From positions 1,628,694 to 1,692,693 of the forward strand of contig NZ_KE332512.1 of the NCBI RefSeq assembly GCF_000412995.1: a stretch of DNA of 64,000 bases, written 5' to 3'. The stretch is from Treponema vincentii F0403. Lineage in GTDB: Bacteria > Spirochaetota > Spirochaetia > Treponematales > Treponemataceae. The notes beneath the pieces were generated by a model, which made no database searches, was not told where the DNA came from, and saw only the letters and a program-made list of their open reading frames with translations. This document shows, piece after piece, positions 35,635-45,081 of the stretch (its first letter is position 1; each line of letters starts with the position of its first letter). Position numbers and translations under genes: made by a program.

Positions 35635-37643
35635 GCTTTGTGCATAAACACGTATTGCCGGCAGTACGGTATTTTTGGATATTTCTTTTTCTTCTTTTCC
35701 CGCTTGAAGGGCTTATCGCAGAAAATATCTTTTATGAATTCGGTCCTAAAACGGATAACGTTATTGTATTTACCGCATCGGCAGGTAGCGATAATCAATC
35801 TACCGCAGCGACTGTACAACTGCAAAAATATGCGCAGCAATTATCTGTTGAAGCACCGGATGTTCATATTATTGTCGCTATTACAAAAAATGATGTTTCG
35901 GAATTACCGGTAGACATTCCCGTAAAGCGGTACGAGGGTACTCAATCTTTAATTCAAACATTAAGTGCGTATCCGAATGCAGCCGTATGCCTTATTGCTC
36001 CCGCTCGGGCTGATAATACGCGGATTGTTACGGGAACGTCGCAGGGGACAACACCTGCATGGCTTTTGAGGACGGTATATACCTGTCTGGAGCAACAGAA
36101 CATTCCCGTTGATTTTTATACCAATGCGGTTGTGTTCCACCGGCTTGGCTGGCTGCCAGATGATCCTCTTTTACGGCTTTATAATGAAGCAAAAATTCCG
36201 GCAATCAAGATAGAAAGCGGGGCGGATCTGTCGGAGGTTTTCTCTTCTATTGCGCCTGCCGTTATTCAAAATATGAGTAATGAATGGGATACTCATTATT
36301 TTGTCTGGAAGCTGCATACGAAACTGATAATCATCAATGAACGGCATATTGTTATAACGCTGATTGTGTCTTCAATAGTCTTTTTGCTATGGCTCATGTT
36401 CTTTAGTTTTTTATTCGGGAAAAAACGGGATCAGCATATCAGGGATTTGTTAAAACTATGGTGGATGCCGGGCTATTTTTTCTTGGTAAATTGGCTCAGT
36501 TTTTTCTTGGGTTCTAAAATAGCCGAGGCACTTTTTTACGTGCGCTTTGGAGCTATGGGAGAATTGAGTGCGTTTCCGTTAACGGTGCTTTCGATTAAAT
36601 ATGTATTTGCATTGTTTTTTATGTTTGCCGTTACCGCATTTAATAAATTTATTCCGCTTCCGGCCAATCGTTTTATTTACGGATTTATTGCGCACGCGGT
36701 TTGTTTATTGAATATTTTTATTTTTTCATTTATCAATCTTTCGTTTTCAATCATATTTATGGTGATATATTTTGTTTCGTTAGCGGCTTATCATTTTAAA
36801 AATATTGTACTGCAGATTATATTCATCGTATGTCTGTTTTTACCGCTTATGCCGTTTGCGATGCATATTATCCTTTACCGTGATTATATGTTTCATATCA
36901 TGTTTTTTATAAATCTTGCGCCTGCCTGTATTTTTGTTCCGTTTGATCTGTTTTTAATCAGGCTTAGTCTCAGTTTTGATAAAAAAAGAAAGATCGTTAA
37001 ACCGATTTTAAGAATACCGATCCAATGTAAAGTTATGGGCGGGCTGTTTCTTGCATTAACGCTGTGGACATTTGTGATGCCGGCAACAAGAAATACCGCT
37101 CATAATCGATGGATGCTGGTTCAGCATCTTAACGGTGATAAAAGTACCGTGATAAAAAAATATATCGAGCCGCCGGCAGAAGAGGTTATAACGGATTACA
37201 CCCGTACAAATACGCAGGATACAGCGGAGAATGCGGATAGTTTTTTGACCGTGCGGACATCGTTTGAAAATTATTTTGAACGCAGTATCGGCGTTATTAC
37301 TATTGATTCTCTGTTAAAGATAGAAGCGTTTTCCGTAACGGTGAGTGCGCTCAATGATATTGCAATTTTTGAATCCGATGTCGCATTTGAACAAAGTTCC
37401 TCCGGCGATACGGCAACGTTTGTGTCTCCTCCGCGTCCGAGTTTTCCGGCCATTATTCATTTTTCGGGTAAAAAAGATGCGGCGCTTACTGTCTCCGTCG
37501 TACTGTGGTCAAACGATAATCCGTTCGGGATAAGTTTGATTGAAGGCAATACTCAAGAAACGAAAGCTCAAGCGGAAAACATTCCGTTCCTATTAAAAGT
37601 AGAAAAGACGCTGCATATTACGGCACGGGAGAAGGGGGTGTAG
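35631..37643 (+). CDS. Large multi-pass membrane protein of unknown function
   Basis: A 670-residue protein. A signal-anchor (residues 12-30) is followed by an extracytoplasmic domain of about 200 residues. About eight to ten membrane helices lie between residues 240 and 480, then comes a C-terminal soluble domain of about 180 residues with beta character. The layout loosely recalls treponemal permease-like proteins with an exported peptidase-like N-domain, but no metal or catalytic motif is clear. It is the last gene of the neuB/J-domain operon and the last core gene before the integron array; after it the base composition drops sharply in GC. Confidence 0.75.
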   Translation: MSFVHKHVLPAVRYFWIFLFLLFPLEGLIAENIFYEFGPKTDNVIVFTASAGSDNQSTAATVQLQKYAQQLSVEAPDVHIIVAITKNDVSELPVDIPVKRYEGTQSLIQTLSAYPNAAVCLIAPARADNTRIVTGTSQGTTPAWLLRTVYTCLEQQNIPVDFYTNAVVFHRLGWLPDDPLLRLYNEAKIPAIKIESGADLSEVFSSIAPAVIQNMSNEWDTHYFVWKLHTKLIIINERHIVITLIVSSIVFLLWLMFFSFLFGKKRDQHIRDLLKLWWMPGYFFLVNWLSFFLGSKIAEALFYVRFGAMGELSAFPLTVLSIKYVFALFFMFAVTAFNKFIPLPANRFIYGFIAHAVCLLNIFIFSFINLSFSIIFMVIYFVSLAAYHFKNIVLQIIFIVCLFLPLMPFAMHIILYRDYMFHIMFFINLAPACIFVPFDLFLIRLSLSFDKKRKIVKPILRIPIQCKVMGGLFLALTLWTFVMPATRNTAHNRWMLVQHLNGDKSTVIKKYIEPPAEEVITDYTRTNTQDTAENADSFLTVRTSFENYFERSIGVITIDSLLKIEAFSVTVSALNDIAIFESDVAFEQSSSGDTATFVSPPRPSFPAIIHFSGKKDAALTVSVVLWSNDNPFGISLIEGNTQETKAQAENIPFLLKVEKTLHITAREKGV

Positions 37644-37888
37644 GGGGGGATACAGTTTTCATTTTAATACGAATTAATTACTATTAATTGAAATAATGAC
37701 TAATTATACATAATACCAAAATAATCCAACCACTGCTTCATTACCCTTTATTTTCCAGTATTTTGTAACCATCTATCTAACATGTTATCGGCAATATATC
37801 AATTATATATGCTTAAATTCAATTGTATTTTTCCGATGATAAAACATTCCATATATTTCTGCTGCTTTAACAGTCTATAAGGTTGCGC

Positions 37889-37955
37889 ATATAACATTGT
37901 TTTAGACTGCAAACGGGTCATATCTTGTTTGCCGGCTTTGAAAACGATGTTATAT
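37889..37955 (-). repeat. attC 1 (type B, last site of the array)
   Basis: ATATAAC and GTTATAT ends are exact complements but both deviate from the core-box rule, with compensating changes. The interior resembles the sites at 42,105 and 47,695. Confidence 0.75.
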
Positions 37956-37958
37956 GAA

Positions 37959-38456
37959 TCATCTAAATCTAATATTAGCCCATTTGATAAACTCGGCCAA
38001 TGAAAAAACATGAATGGTCTTATCATTATTAGAATCAGATGTATATTTTTTTGATTTAACTGTTTCTTGTAGCCATGTTATTGCCCCTGCTTTTGCACCG
38101 CCTCCATCAACAATAATAACAATTTCTTTTTCAGGCATTGCTTCGATACAATTTAAATAAAGGTATGGAAATTTTTCATCAACACTGCCATTTGATTGCT
38201 GCCATTTACATTCAATTCTGATTTCACAATTAAATCTTTTCGATTTCAACAAAAATTCCGTATTTCCATCATGGTGATAAATATTCTTAAACGGACAGTT
38301 TTCTAATAGAAGTTCACTACCATACTTCTCGCGATTTTTATCCCATGTTCGGTATTTTATAATTTCAAAACCTTTTGCTTGAAATGTAGTTTCAACTGTT
38401 TTTTCAAGTATTTTACCTTGATTGCTTGCTAAGGCACCTTGCTCATTGGATTGCAA
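37959..38456 (-). CDS. PD-(D/E)XK-type restriction endonuclease-like protein
   Basis: A 165-residue protein paired with the adjacent methyltransferase. NTEFLLKSKRFNCEIRIECK contains an acidic residue followed by ExK, the core of a PD-(D/E)XK nuclease, and QQSNGSVDEKFPYLYLN continues the fold. An N-terminal helix (SNEQGALASNQGKILEKTV) is typical of small type II enzymes. The start is probably TTG 38456, with AGGAG seven bases upstream, although ATG codons at 38477 and 38474 are in frame. It overlaps the methyltransferase stop and ends three bases from attC 1. The target sequence is unknown. Confidence 0.72.
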   Translation of the reverse strand: MQSNEQGALASNQGKILEKTVETTFQAKGFEIIKYRTWDKNREKYGSELLLENCPFKNIYHHDGNTEFLLKSKRFNCEIRIECKWQQSNGSVDEKFPYLYLNCIEAMPEKEIVIIVDGGGAKAGAITWLQETVKSKKYTSDSNNDKTIHVFSLAEFIKWANIRFR

Positions 38457-39357
38457 AATATATCTCCTCTTCATCATCTGAAATCTGCATTAATTTTCTT
38501 TTTGTTAATTCACAATATTCTTTATCAATTTCAATCCCAATATAATATCTCTTGCCTATAATTGTAGAGGCTATACCAGTAGTACCGCCGCCGTTAAAAG
38601 GATCAAGAATAATTGCATTGTCATTTGTTGAAGCTAAAATAATCCGTTTTAACAATGATAGTGGTTTTTGGGTAGGATGCTTACCAAGCTCTTTTTCTCC
38701 TGCTGGAGGTGTGGGGATTGACCATACCGATCGCATTTGTGAATGTTCTTTTTTCAATTTATCTTCAGGGAAAAGACCATTTTTCATTGCATCATAATTG
38801 AATGTATGCTTTGATTTTTTGTCTTTTCGTGCCCAAATGAGAGTTTCATGTGATGCTGTAAAAAATCGACAGCTTAGATTCGGCGCCGCATTGGGTTTGA
38901 ACCATGCAATGTCATTCAAGATATGAAAATTATTTTTTTGTAATAAATATCCGCATTGATAAATGCTATGATACGTGCCGCTAATCCAAATTGTCCCTTC
39001 TGGTTTTAGGACTCTCCTACAAGCTGCTATCCACGCATTATGAAATTCCATATCAGTTTCAAGCCCACTACTTTTATCCCATTTACCTTTATTCACACTT
39101 ACCATACGTCCGTTTTGACACGTAAAACCATCGTTTGACAGCATATATGGAGGATCGGCAAAAATCATATCGATGGATTCATCAGGGAGCCTTTCGAGAA
39201 CTTCAAGGCAATCAATATTAAAAATAGTATTAACACTATCCTCGTAATAAGGTTCTAAGATTGTCTTAGGCTCAACAATAGAGGCTATAAGATTTTCATA
39301 AGTTTTCCCAGAGAATCGTATAGTATCAATTATCTGAAAATGTTGTTGTTCAGTCAT
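38443..39357 (-). CDS. DNA adenine methyltransferase, DpnA/MboI-accessory-like
   Basis: A beta-class amino-methyltransferase of 304 residues. The catalytic ADPPYMLSNDGFTC motif comes first and the SAM-binding DPFNGGGTTGIAS motif last. The long insert (NGRMVSVNKGKWDKS) and the GKHPTQKPLSLLKRI segment resemble M.DpnA-type and related GATC or GANTC enzymes. The start is set at ATG 39357 (MTEQQHFQIIDTIRF) with AGGA upstream; an upstream TTG overlaps a probable promoter. With the downstream nuclease it forms a two-gene restriction-modification cassette. Recognition sequence is not readable by eye. Confidence 0.88.
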   Translation of the reverse strand: MTEQQHFQIIDTIRFSGKTYENLIASIVEPKTILEPYYEDSVNTIFNIDCLEVLERLPDESIDMIFADPPYMLSNDGFTCQNGRMVSVNKGKWDKSSGLETDMEFHNAWIAACRRVLKPEGTIWISGTYHSIYQCGYLLQKNNFHILNDIAWFKPNAAPNLSCRFFTASHETLIWARKDKKSKHTFNYDAMKNGLFPEDKLKKEHSQMRSVWSIPTPPAGEKELGKHPTQKPLSLLKRIILASTNDNAIILDPFNGGGTTGIASTIIGKRYYIGIEIDKEYCELTKRKLMQISDDEEEIYFAIQ

Positions 39358-39439
39358 AACTCTTCCTATAAGCATTGTATAGGATAATTGATAAAAATCC
39401 AATATATAGACTAAATCTTGTACCGCTTCAGCGGTATCC

Positions 39440-39506
39440 GTACAACTACCGCTTAACCTTGCATTTGCGGCTCGTCCGCAATGTCAGGTTGAAGCGAGTG
39501 TTAGGT
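39440..39506 (-). repeat. attC 2 (type A)
   Basis: 67 bases, GTACAAC to GTTAGGT. The interior has the type A palindrome (GCATTTGCGG ... CCGCAATGTC, AACCT/AGGTT). The left box deviates from RYYYAAC. Confidence 0.88.
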
Positions 39507-39526
39507 TTTATTTCTAAATTCTTCTT

Positions 39527-42085
39527 TTAGCTCTTAATAAACTCCGATCTTATTTTTTTAAATTCCTCAAAATCAGCTCTTAGGTCGTCAATGGTTGGAT
39601 CGTTATGAACGAGTTCAGGATTGCTATGTGCATTAATGAATCCGCAACAACGCTCATACATATCATTGAGAGTCTCTTTATGTTTAGATAAGCCTTCAGC
39701 ATTGACCTGAATAAACTTACCAAGTGAAACATGCTTTTGATATCTCTGGATAGTACCATTAAAGATTTCATGCTCAATACAAAGTTCTATAGCACTTCTA
39801 AGCTCACCAAAGCCTTCCTTTACAACTTCTGCTTCTGATCTGCCTTTGGGTTTGCTATTGATTAATGTATTAATTTTACTGATATTCTGCTTTACCTTAT
39901 TTTTCTCTTCTTCAGCTTCAGTAATTACACCCACAAAATCATACTCTTTCTGAGAATTGTAAAACTTATAACTCAAGTATTTGAAACTTGGCTGATTGCT
40001 GGAGTAAAGAAGACTATTGAAAAGTAAAACGCTGTGAGTAAAAACCACAACCTGTCTTTGCTCGCTTAAGCGTATAACCCGTTTTGCAAATGAATCGATT
40101 ATCTTATGATCCAGACTGTTAACAGGGTCATCAAAAATTACAGGGGCATTGATGGTATCTAATTGCAATTCGGTTAGAAATTCTGCTAATGCAATACTTT
40201 TTTGCTCTCCTTCACTCAGGATTTCCAATAATTGATGATTACTGATTTTATGATTAATTTTTGTCTTTCCCTTATCAGTACCAAAGCTTAACTCTATTGG
40301 CATTTCTGATTTTCTAAGAGACATTAATTCTTTTTGAAATATATTATTAAAATCCTGACTTATCAGCTCTTCCCTAGCCTGTGATGTTTTCCTACTGATT
40401 GAACTTGTAGAAAAGGAATTGGAGTGTTTATTTAGAATAGCCAATATTTTGTGATTAACAATTATATCCCTGATTTCATCAATTTTTTCAGAAAGATATT
40501 TACGGTCTTTCAATTCAGCTATAACTTTTTTTAATTCTTTCTCTTTGGTTTCGATATTTGTTAATAACTCGTTTTTCTTGCTTAAAGAATCTTGAAGTTG
40601 TATTGCTTTATTAGAAATAAATGTTTTAAAATCATCACATTTCAAATTAAAGACCAAGTCATCTGAAATTTCATCATTAATAATTTTTTTCTTTAGAATT
40701 TCTAACTCTCTATTATATGCAGTCAATTCTTCTGGTTGGATTGGATTATCTTTATCATCACTTCCGAAGCTTGGATAGCTTAGCTTTAATGATGTATCTA
40801 TATCATTTACGGAATTAATCAAATCATGTTTAGACTTTATAAGTTTAGCTAAATTTTCTTCTGTTTTGTCATTCAGTAGTTTACGATAACTTTCTAATAA
40901 CTCCTTTGCATCAACTTCAAGAGGTTGTCTGCAATAAATACACACATCTTCATTTTGCGGATAATTGGGCTTAGCCATTTTTTTGATATAAGCTTCTGCT
41001 GAACTTAAAAAGGTTTTAAACTCGTTTGTTTCATAGAACTCAATGCCTTTTGATAAGGCAATCGCACTAATGCCTTTTTGAGTATTTTTTTCTAATTCAG
41101 CAATGGATTGATTAATCTGCTTTAGTTGGTTCCATACATCAGCATTCAAGACCTTTTTTGCTTGTTCTACTCTTTCAGTAATTGTGTTCAGCTCTGAGCA
41201 TTGATAGTTTAATGCTCGAATCTCATTTTGCAGTAATATTTTATTTAGATTTGATAAATCCAATTCTTTTACCTGAAGTTCTTTTGCTTGTTCTTTACCA
41301 AAGGTCGAAAGCTCAGTTAGTTTTTGGTCATCGGAGTCTTTTGATAGATTACTGATGAATACCTGTTGCGGGGTATTTAAATTTAGATTTTCTAACCACG
41401 AAACTTGAACTGGATATTCATTTTTTTTATCTTGAAATAGAGCGCCTAAAGCACTTAGCTCTGAAGAAACGAGATCAAATAAATGAAAACCTATAGGTGA
41501 CACAATCAGTTGACGACTGCCATCGAGACTGATTTGAACACAGTTATTGTTAAAAACCGAGATGCTTGCTAGATCTTCATTTCTGTTTTTTCCTGTCCAA
41601 ACAAATGTTTCGGGGCTACCATTCGCTTCAAAAACAATTTTAGCAGATTGAGGCTCTGTTCCTTTGAAAATATTTGATAAGATGGTGTTATTTTGATCAT
41701 AACTAAATCCAAGAGCTTTTAGGATTCTTCCATATCCGGTTTTACCTGTTCCATTTTCACCATAAATGACAGTAAGGTTTGGTGCAAATGTTATTGTCTG
41801 TTTCTTTGCCAGTTTATTAACACCAGTGACTTCTGAAAGTTCAGATAGCTCAATTTTTTTTGAAGCAGGTGAATAACTTGGTTTTGTGATTGTTAGAGGA
41901 GGCAGCTCTTTTATCAATCCAATTTTATGCAAGAAATATTTAAATATTTCTTCTCTATCAGATTTAAGTAAACTGCTTTCAGTGCTGACGACTTTATGTA
42001 CCAATAACTTAGCCCAATCAGAATTGTCTGCCCAGTCCCAAAGGAAATCAACAATTTCTTTTTTGTTTTTTGTTGCTGATGTCAT
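39527..42085 (-). CDS. AAA_13-family ATPase resembling RloC/PrrC
   Basis: An 852-residue SMC-like ATPase: Walker A GENGTGKT at 109-116, a long coiled coil, a CIYC hook at 382-385, a signature LSEGEQKSIALAEFL near 640, Walker B PVIFDDPVNSLD and an H-loop THS. The zinc-hook-like CxxC in the coil is the feature that separates RloC from PrrC. The C-terminal region has Arg763 and Glu767 (RxxxE) and a His at 802, reminiscent of the Arg-Glu-His site of PrrC-type anticodon nucleases. If so, it would cut tRNA during phage infection or DNA stress. This last point is inference. It fills its cassette alone. Confidence 0.78.
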   Translation of the reverse strand: MTSATKNKKEIVDFLWDWADNSDWAKLLVHKVVSTESSLLKSDREEIFKYFLHKIGLIKELPPLTITKPSYSPASKKIELSELSEVTGVNKLAKKQTITFAPNLTVIYGENGTGKTGYGRILKALGFSYDQNNTILSNIFKGTEPQSAKIVFEANGSPETFVWTGKNRNEDLASISVFNNNCVQISLDGSRQLIVSPIGFHLFDLVSSELSALGALFQDKKNEYPVQVSWLENLNLNTPQQVFISNLSKDSDDQKLTELSTFGKEQAKELQVKELDLSNLNKILLQNEIRALNYQCSELNTITERVEQAKKVLNADVWNQLKQINQSIAELEKNTQKGISAIALSKGIEFYETNEFKTFLSSAEAYIKKMAKPNYPQNEDVCIYCRQPLEVDAKELLESYRKLLNDKTEENLAKLIKSKHDLINSVNDIDTSLKLSYPSFGSDDKDNPIQPEELTAYNRELEILKKKIINDEISDDLVFNLKCDDFKTFISNKAIQLQDSLSKKNELLTNIETKEKELKKVIAELKDRKYLSEKIDEIRDIIVNHKILAILNKHSNSFSTSSISRKTSQAREELISQDFNNIFQKELMSLRKSEMPIELSFGTDKGKTKINHKISNHQLLEILSEGEQKSIALAEFLTELQLDTINAPVIFDDPVNSLDHKIIDSFAKRVIRLSEQRQVVVFTHSVLLFNSLLYSSNQPSFKYLSYKFYNSQKEYDFVGVITEAEEEKNKVKQNISKINTLINSKPKGRSEAEVVKEGFGELRSAIELCIEHEIFNGTIQRYQKHVSLGKFIQVNAEGLSKHKETLNDMYERCCGFINAHSNPELVHNDPTIDDLRADFEEFKKIRSEFIKS

Positions 42086-42104
42086 AATTTACCCCTTTAT
42101 GTAC

Positions 42105-42168
42105 ACCTAACATTGTTTTAAACCGCAAACGACTTGTCCGTTTGTCGGCTTTGAAAACAGTGTTAGGT
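42105..42168 (-). repeat. attC 3 (type B)
   Basis: 64 bases, ACCTAAC to GTTAGGT; interior ATTGTTTTAAACCGCAAAC with a matching right arm. The next cassette begins directly with a Shine-Dalgarno sequence and has no hairpin. Confidence 0.88.
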
Positions 42169-42173
42169 GATTA

Positions 42174-43508
42174 TTATTTTGCAAAAATATACTCTAATAT
42201 TTCCTTAATAATTTCATCATTCGGTGACTTCTTCATGCCTCTAATTCTAATTGCGTATTTTCCAATATGTTGTCCTTTTTTTATATCTGTAATTTCAATA
42301 TTTTCCGAGTTGATTAGCTTATTCCAATTCTTAAGCATTGAAAATGAATGCTTTGGTTTATATATTATACTCCACATCTTTTCCATATTACTATGTATAG
42401 AATCTAACCACTTATTTGAATGCGAATAAGAAACGACATCAATATAATCATTTGCATACCGCAAAGATGTTTCGGAAAAACCTTTACTTATATTTCCAGA
42501 TTTGTAATATGATATTTTTTGTATGATATCATCATTATTAGGGAGATTCCTTTGAAGTAAATTATTCTTTTGGCTCTTTACAGGAATAATTTTTTCTACA
42601 TTACTTTTTTTGTTTGAAAATTTGAGAGTGAAAATCTTCTCTTTTCCTAAATCGGAAAGATTTTGTTTAGGAATGGTGTTTTTATCAACCAACGCCAAAT
42701 CCAAGAAGTTTATAAAACTGTCTCCATATACTTCAAAACTGCGTCTTAATATATAGTCTACTACATTTTTATTTTCTCCTATAGATTTTACATTTATATT
42801 ATTCTGGTTGGGAACTAGAAAATAATTTATTGGATCTATAAAACGTAAAAAATGAGCAATTATGATTTTCTTTTCGTCATTGGTAAATGAATAATTCAGT
42901 TTTCTCTTATATATATTATTAAATAACTTCCAATCAGACAGTTTTCCAGGTACAAGGATTTCTTTAATATTAACATTGGGAAATTTATAGAATTGTTCGT
43001 CATTTATAGAAATTATATGTGCTAGATACCAACCTTGTGTATAGAATACAGGTTTGTAAGCTTTATTTACAAACGATGAATACTTTCTTTCACAGTCGGT
43101 TGTTCCGATAAATGAGTATAAAGAGAAAATATGATTTATAAACATATCCTTAAAATTTTTATATTCAGGAACAAATCCTACATATACCATTGAATAAATT
43201 ATTCTTGCGAAAAAATTCGATGCAAATGCATAGGAAAAATTATCATTCATTATCGTTTCCATTCCACGACGTGTATCCCATTGTCCATTGACTTTTCGAC
43301 TTTCATACAAACGACTTAGTAATATTGATTCTGAATCTTTTGAATATTCTACAAGTAAATTATGCCATTCTTTTACAATTGATGAATCTTTTTGCAATGT
43401 TGTTTTTATACAGTTTTCATAAAATTCTTCTATAGAAGATGCAGTTCCTGTCGGAACTGCAGGAAAAGAAAAAGTGCTATCATTTAAAAAATCTTGTATT
43501 GTTTTCAT
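42174..43508 (-). CDS. Cassette protein of unknown function
   Basis: A 444-residue soluble protein with no signal peptide and no motif that I recognise. A helical N-terminal half contains WDTRRGMETIMNDNFSYAF; the C-terminal half is mixed alpha/beta with a Lys-rich middle. There is no obvious PD-(D/E)XK, HNH, HEPN or Walker motif. Its 3' end is five bases from attC 3, and its 5' end abuts a half attC remnant. Being located between an RloC-like gene and a toxin-antitoxin pair, a defence role is possible but unsupported by the sequence itself. Confidence 0.65.
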   Translation of the reverse strand: MKTIQDFLNDSTFSFPAVPTGTASSIEEFYENCIKTTLQKDSSIVKEWHNLLVEYSKDSESILLSRLYESRKVNGQWDTRRGMETIMNDNFSYAFASNFFARIIYSMVYVGFVPEYKNFKDMFINHIFSLYSFIGTTDCERKYSSFVNKAYKPVFYTQGWYLAHIISINDEQFYKFPNVNIKEILVPGKLSDWKLFNNIYKRKLNYSFTNDEKKIIIAHFLRFIDPINYFLVPNQNNINVKSIGENKNVVDYILRRSFEVYGDSFINFLDLALVDKNTIPKQNLSDLGKEKIFTLKFSNKKSNVEKIIPVKSQKNNLLQRNLPNNDDIIQKISYYKSGNISKGFSETSLRYANDYIDVVSYSHSNKWLDSIHSNMEKMWSIIYKPKHSFSMLKNWNKLINSENIEITDIKKGQHIGKYAIRIRGMKKSPNDEIIKEILEYIFAK

Positions 43509-43518
43509 TCTTCTTCCA

Positions 43519-43541
43519 GTGCCCCTGTGCGGGTGTTAGGT
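43519..43541 (-). repeat. Half attC remnant
   Basis: Only the right end of a type A site (GCGGGTGTTAGGT) is present; the other arm is missing. The genes on either side are therefore fused into one cassette. Confidence 0.6.
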
Positions 43542-43543
43542 AT

Positions 43544-43858
43544 TTATAATAATTTTCCATAATCACGTTTTGCATAAAAAATATGCATTATAGTAACTAT
43601 CTTTTTCTTTTCATCAATTAAATATAATGCTATATAATTATTCTTAAATATAAAACGATGATAACCTTTCTTATGTAATTTCAAAATAGAACATCGAGGA
43701 AACATATATGGATTTTCAGCTAAAAAAAATTTTTGTCTAAAAAAATCATCTAATAAACTTGATGCAGCGTCTGGATTTACAAGTATTTCTTTTATATATT
43801 TTACAATTTCATTCAAATCTCTCTTTGCCTTATCAGTGATTTGAACATCATAAATCAT
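43544..43858 (-). CDS. RelE/ParE-family toxin
   Basis: A 104-residue protein of the RelE/ParE superfamily: VQITDKAKRDLNEIVKYIKE at the N-terminus, NPYMFPRCSILKLHKKGYHR and a final strand-rich HIFYAKRDYGKLL. Members either cut mRNA at the ribosome or block gyrase; sequence alone does not decide. The start overlaps the 3' end of the Phd/YefM-like antitoxin gene by 11 bases, so the two are translationally coupled. It lies directly next to the half attC. Confidence 0.88.
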   Translation of the reverse strand: MIYDVQITDKAKRDLNEIVKYIKEILVNPDAASSLLDDFFRQKFFLAENPYMFPRCSILKLHKKGYHRFIFKNNYIALYLIDEKKKIVTIMHIFYAKRDYGKLL

Positions 43859-44108
43859 ATCGACTTTTTATCTCCTCTATAGCCTCATCAATACCGGAAA
43901 CCCTGCCGTTTTGCAAATCCATTTCTGCTTCTTCTAAATTATCATAAAGATCATTAAAAAAAGCATTTTTTTCATATGTTTCCATGCTCATAATAACCAT
44001 ATCACCATAGCCATTTTTTGTTATAAAAATCGGCTCATTTGTTTCATGACAAAGATTTGAAATCGTACTCGTATTTTTTAAGTCGCGAATTGGTACTATT
44101 TGTGGCAT
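43848..44108 (-). CDS. Phd/YefM-family antitoxin
   Basis: An 86-residue antitoxin. The N-terminal DNA-binding fold is QIVPIRDLKNTSTISNLCHE, EPIFITKNGYGDMVIMSMETYE, the classical Phd pattern; the C-terminal acidic helix (YDNLEEAEMDLQNGRVSGID) wraps the toxin. It precedes the toxin gene. Directly upstream, a palindrome covers a TATAAT-like -10, suggesting autorepression. Length and motifs are normal. Confidence 0.9.
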   Translation of the reverse strand: MPQIVPIRDLKNTSTISNLCHETNEPIFITKNGYGDMVIMSMETYEKNAFFNDLYDNLEEAEMDLQNGRVSGIDEAIEEIKSRYDL

Positions 44109-44121
44109 ATAAATCTCCTGA

Positions 44122-44137
44122 TGGTATTATTATACCA
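44122..44137 (-). promoter_or_regulatory. Palindromic operator over the antitoxin promoter
   Basis: TGGTATTATTATACCA is a perfect 6-bp inverted repeat with a four-base centre, 14 bases before the antitoxin ATG, and contains a TATAAT -10 on the minus strand. Confidence 0.65.
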
Positions 44138-44362
44138 TAATAACACCTTTATGCCTATAGGAAATACTTTTTTTACAATAAAGCAGTAAAATTCCTTATA
44201 AATTTTCACATAATCATAGGGAGAAAATTTAAAACTTATACTTCCTTAATTTTCATTTTTATATTCTTATCATTGAACTCGGAATATGTTTCCATCTTTG
44301 TCCTCCGTATAATAAACTCAAACTATCCCAAAGCATAATATTAACATTTGCACTTTCTCATT

Positions 44363-44830
44363 CTAAACATTTTTAAACATGACTGTTTCAAAAGGTTTCG
44401 CCGGAAAATATATATCTAAGATTGTATCTCCTGTTTTTGAATCTAATGCAGTGTATCCATTTTTTTTATAGAATGTTTCTACCCATAAGCACGGTTTTAG
44501 TGCCTTCAAAACAATCTTTTTAGATTTACCTGCTTTTGAAATTTCTTTTTCGGCATATTCTAATAATTCAGAACCGATGCCGCTTCGTTGTCGCTCTTTT
44601 AAAACATATAATGCTGACATAAATATATGAGTTCCTTCTTTCAAAACAGGCTGCATAGAAATAAAAGCTATTGGCTGCTCATTATCTTCCATTATAAAAA
44701 CGATTCCGTTTTGAACCTGTTCTTCAAAAGTTGACTTTATATCCTGTGCCGGCCAGCCAAAAACACTGTTTCCATCGTTATAAATATCAAGAATTACCGA
44801 TACATCTGCAACCGTTGCTTTTCTAATCAT
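44363..44830 (-). CDS. GNAT-family N-acetyltransferase
   Basis: A 155-residue acetyltransferase. The acetyl-CoA loop is RQRSGIGSELLEYAEKE (Q/RxxGxG/A) near residue 95; the C-terminal KALKPCLWVETFYKKNGYTA is the last GNAT motif. The substrate may be an amine, peptide or antibiotic-like compound; nothing decides. It stands without its own recognisable attC; 254 bases of AT-rich sequence separate it from the antitoxin gene. Confidence 0.88.
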   Translation of the reverse strand: MIRKATVADVSVILDIYNDGNSVFGWPAQDIKSTFEEQVQNGIVFIMEDNEQPIAFISMQPVLKEGTHIFMSALYVLKERQRSGIGSELLEYAEKEISKAGKSKKIVLKALKPCLWVETFYKKNGYTALDSKTGDTILDIYFPAKPFETVMFKNV

Positions 44831-45081
44831 CCCATACTAATAAAGTCTGTAGACCCATATTTCAATTTTATCATCTTAAATAGCATTCAATCTTAATTAA
44901 AAAGATTTAGATTTAGCAATTTTTCAAAGAAACATCCTTAACATCTCTAATTCAAATTTTATTCACATCAAAATTGGCTGTCATACAGTAGGATAATAAG
45001 ACAAATAAAACTAAAACAATTAGGAAGTCTCTAATATAATACTCTTGTTATTTATCTTTTCAATTATTTTTTCATAATTTA

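Noticed and set aside
37799-38026. 75-residue minus-strand frame
   Set aside because: It runs through attC 1 and into the nuclease gene's 3' end, and has no ribosome site.
43451-43470. Hairpin GCAGTTCC-TGTC-GGAACTGC
   Set aside because: It lies inside the 444-residue coding frame without a T-run; probably incidental.
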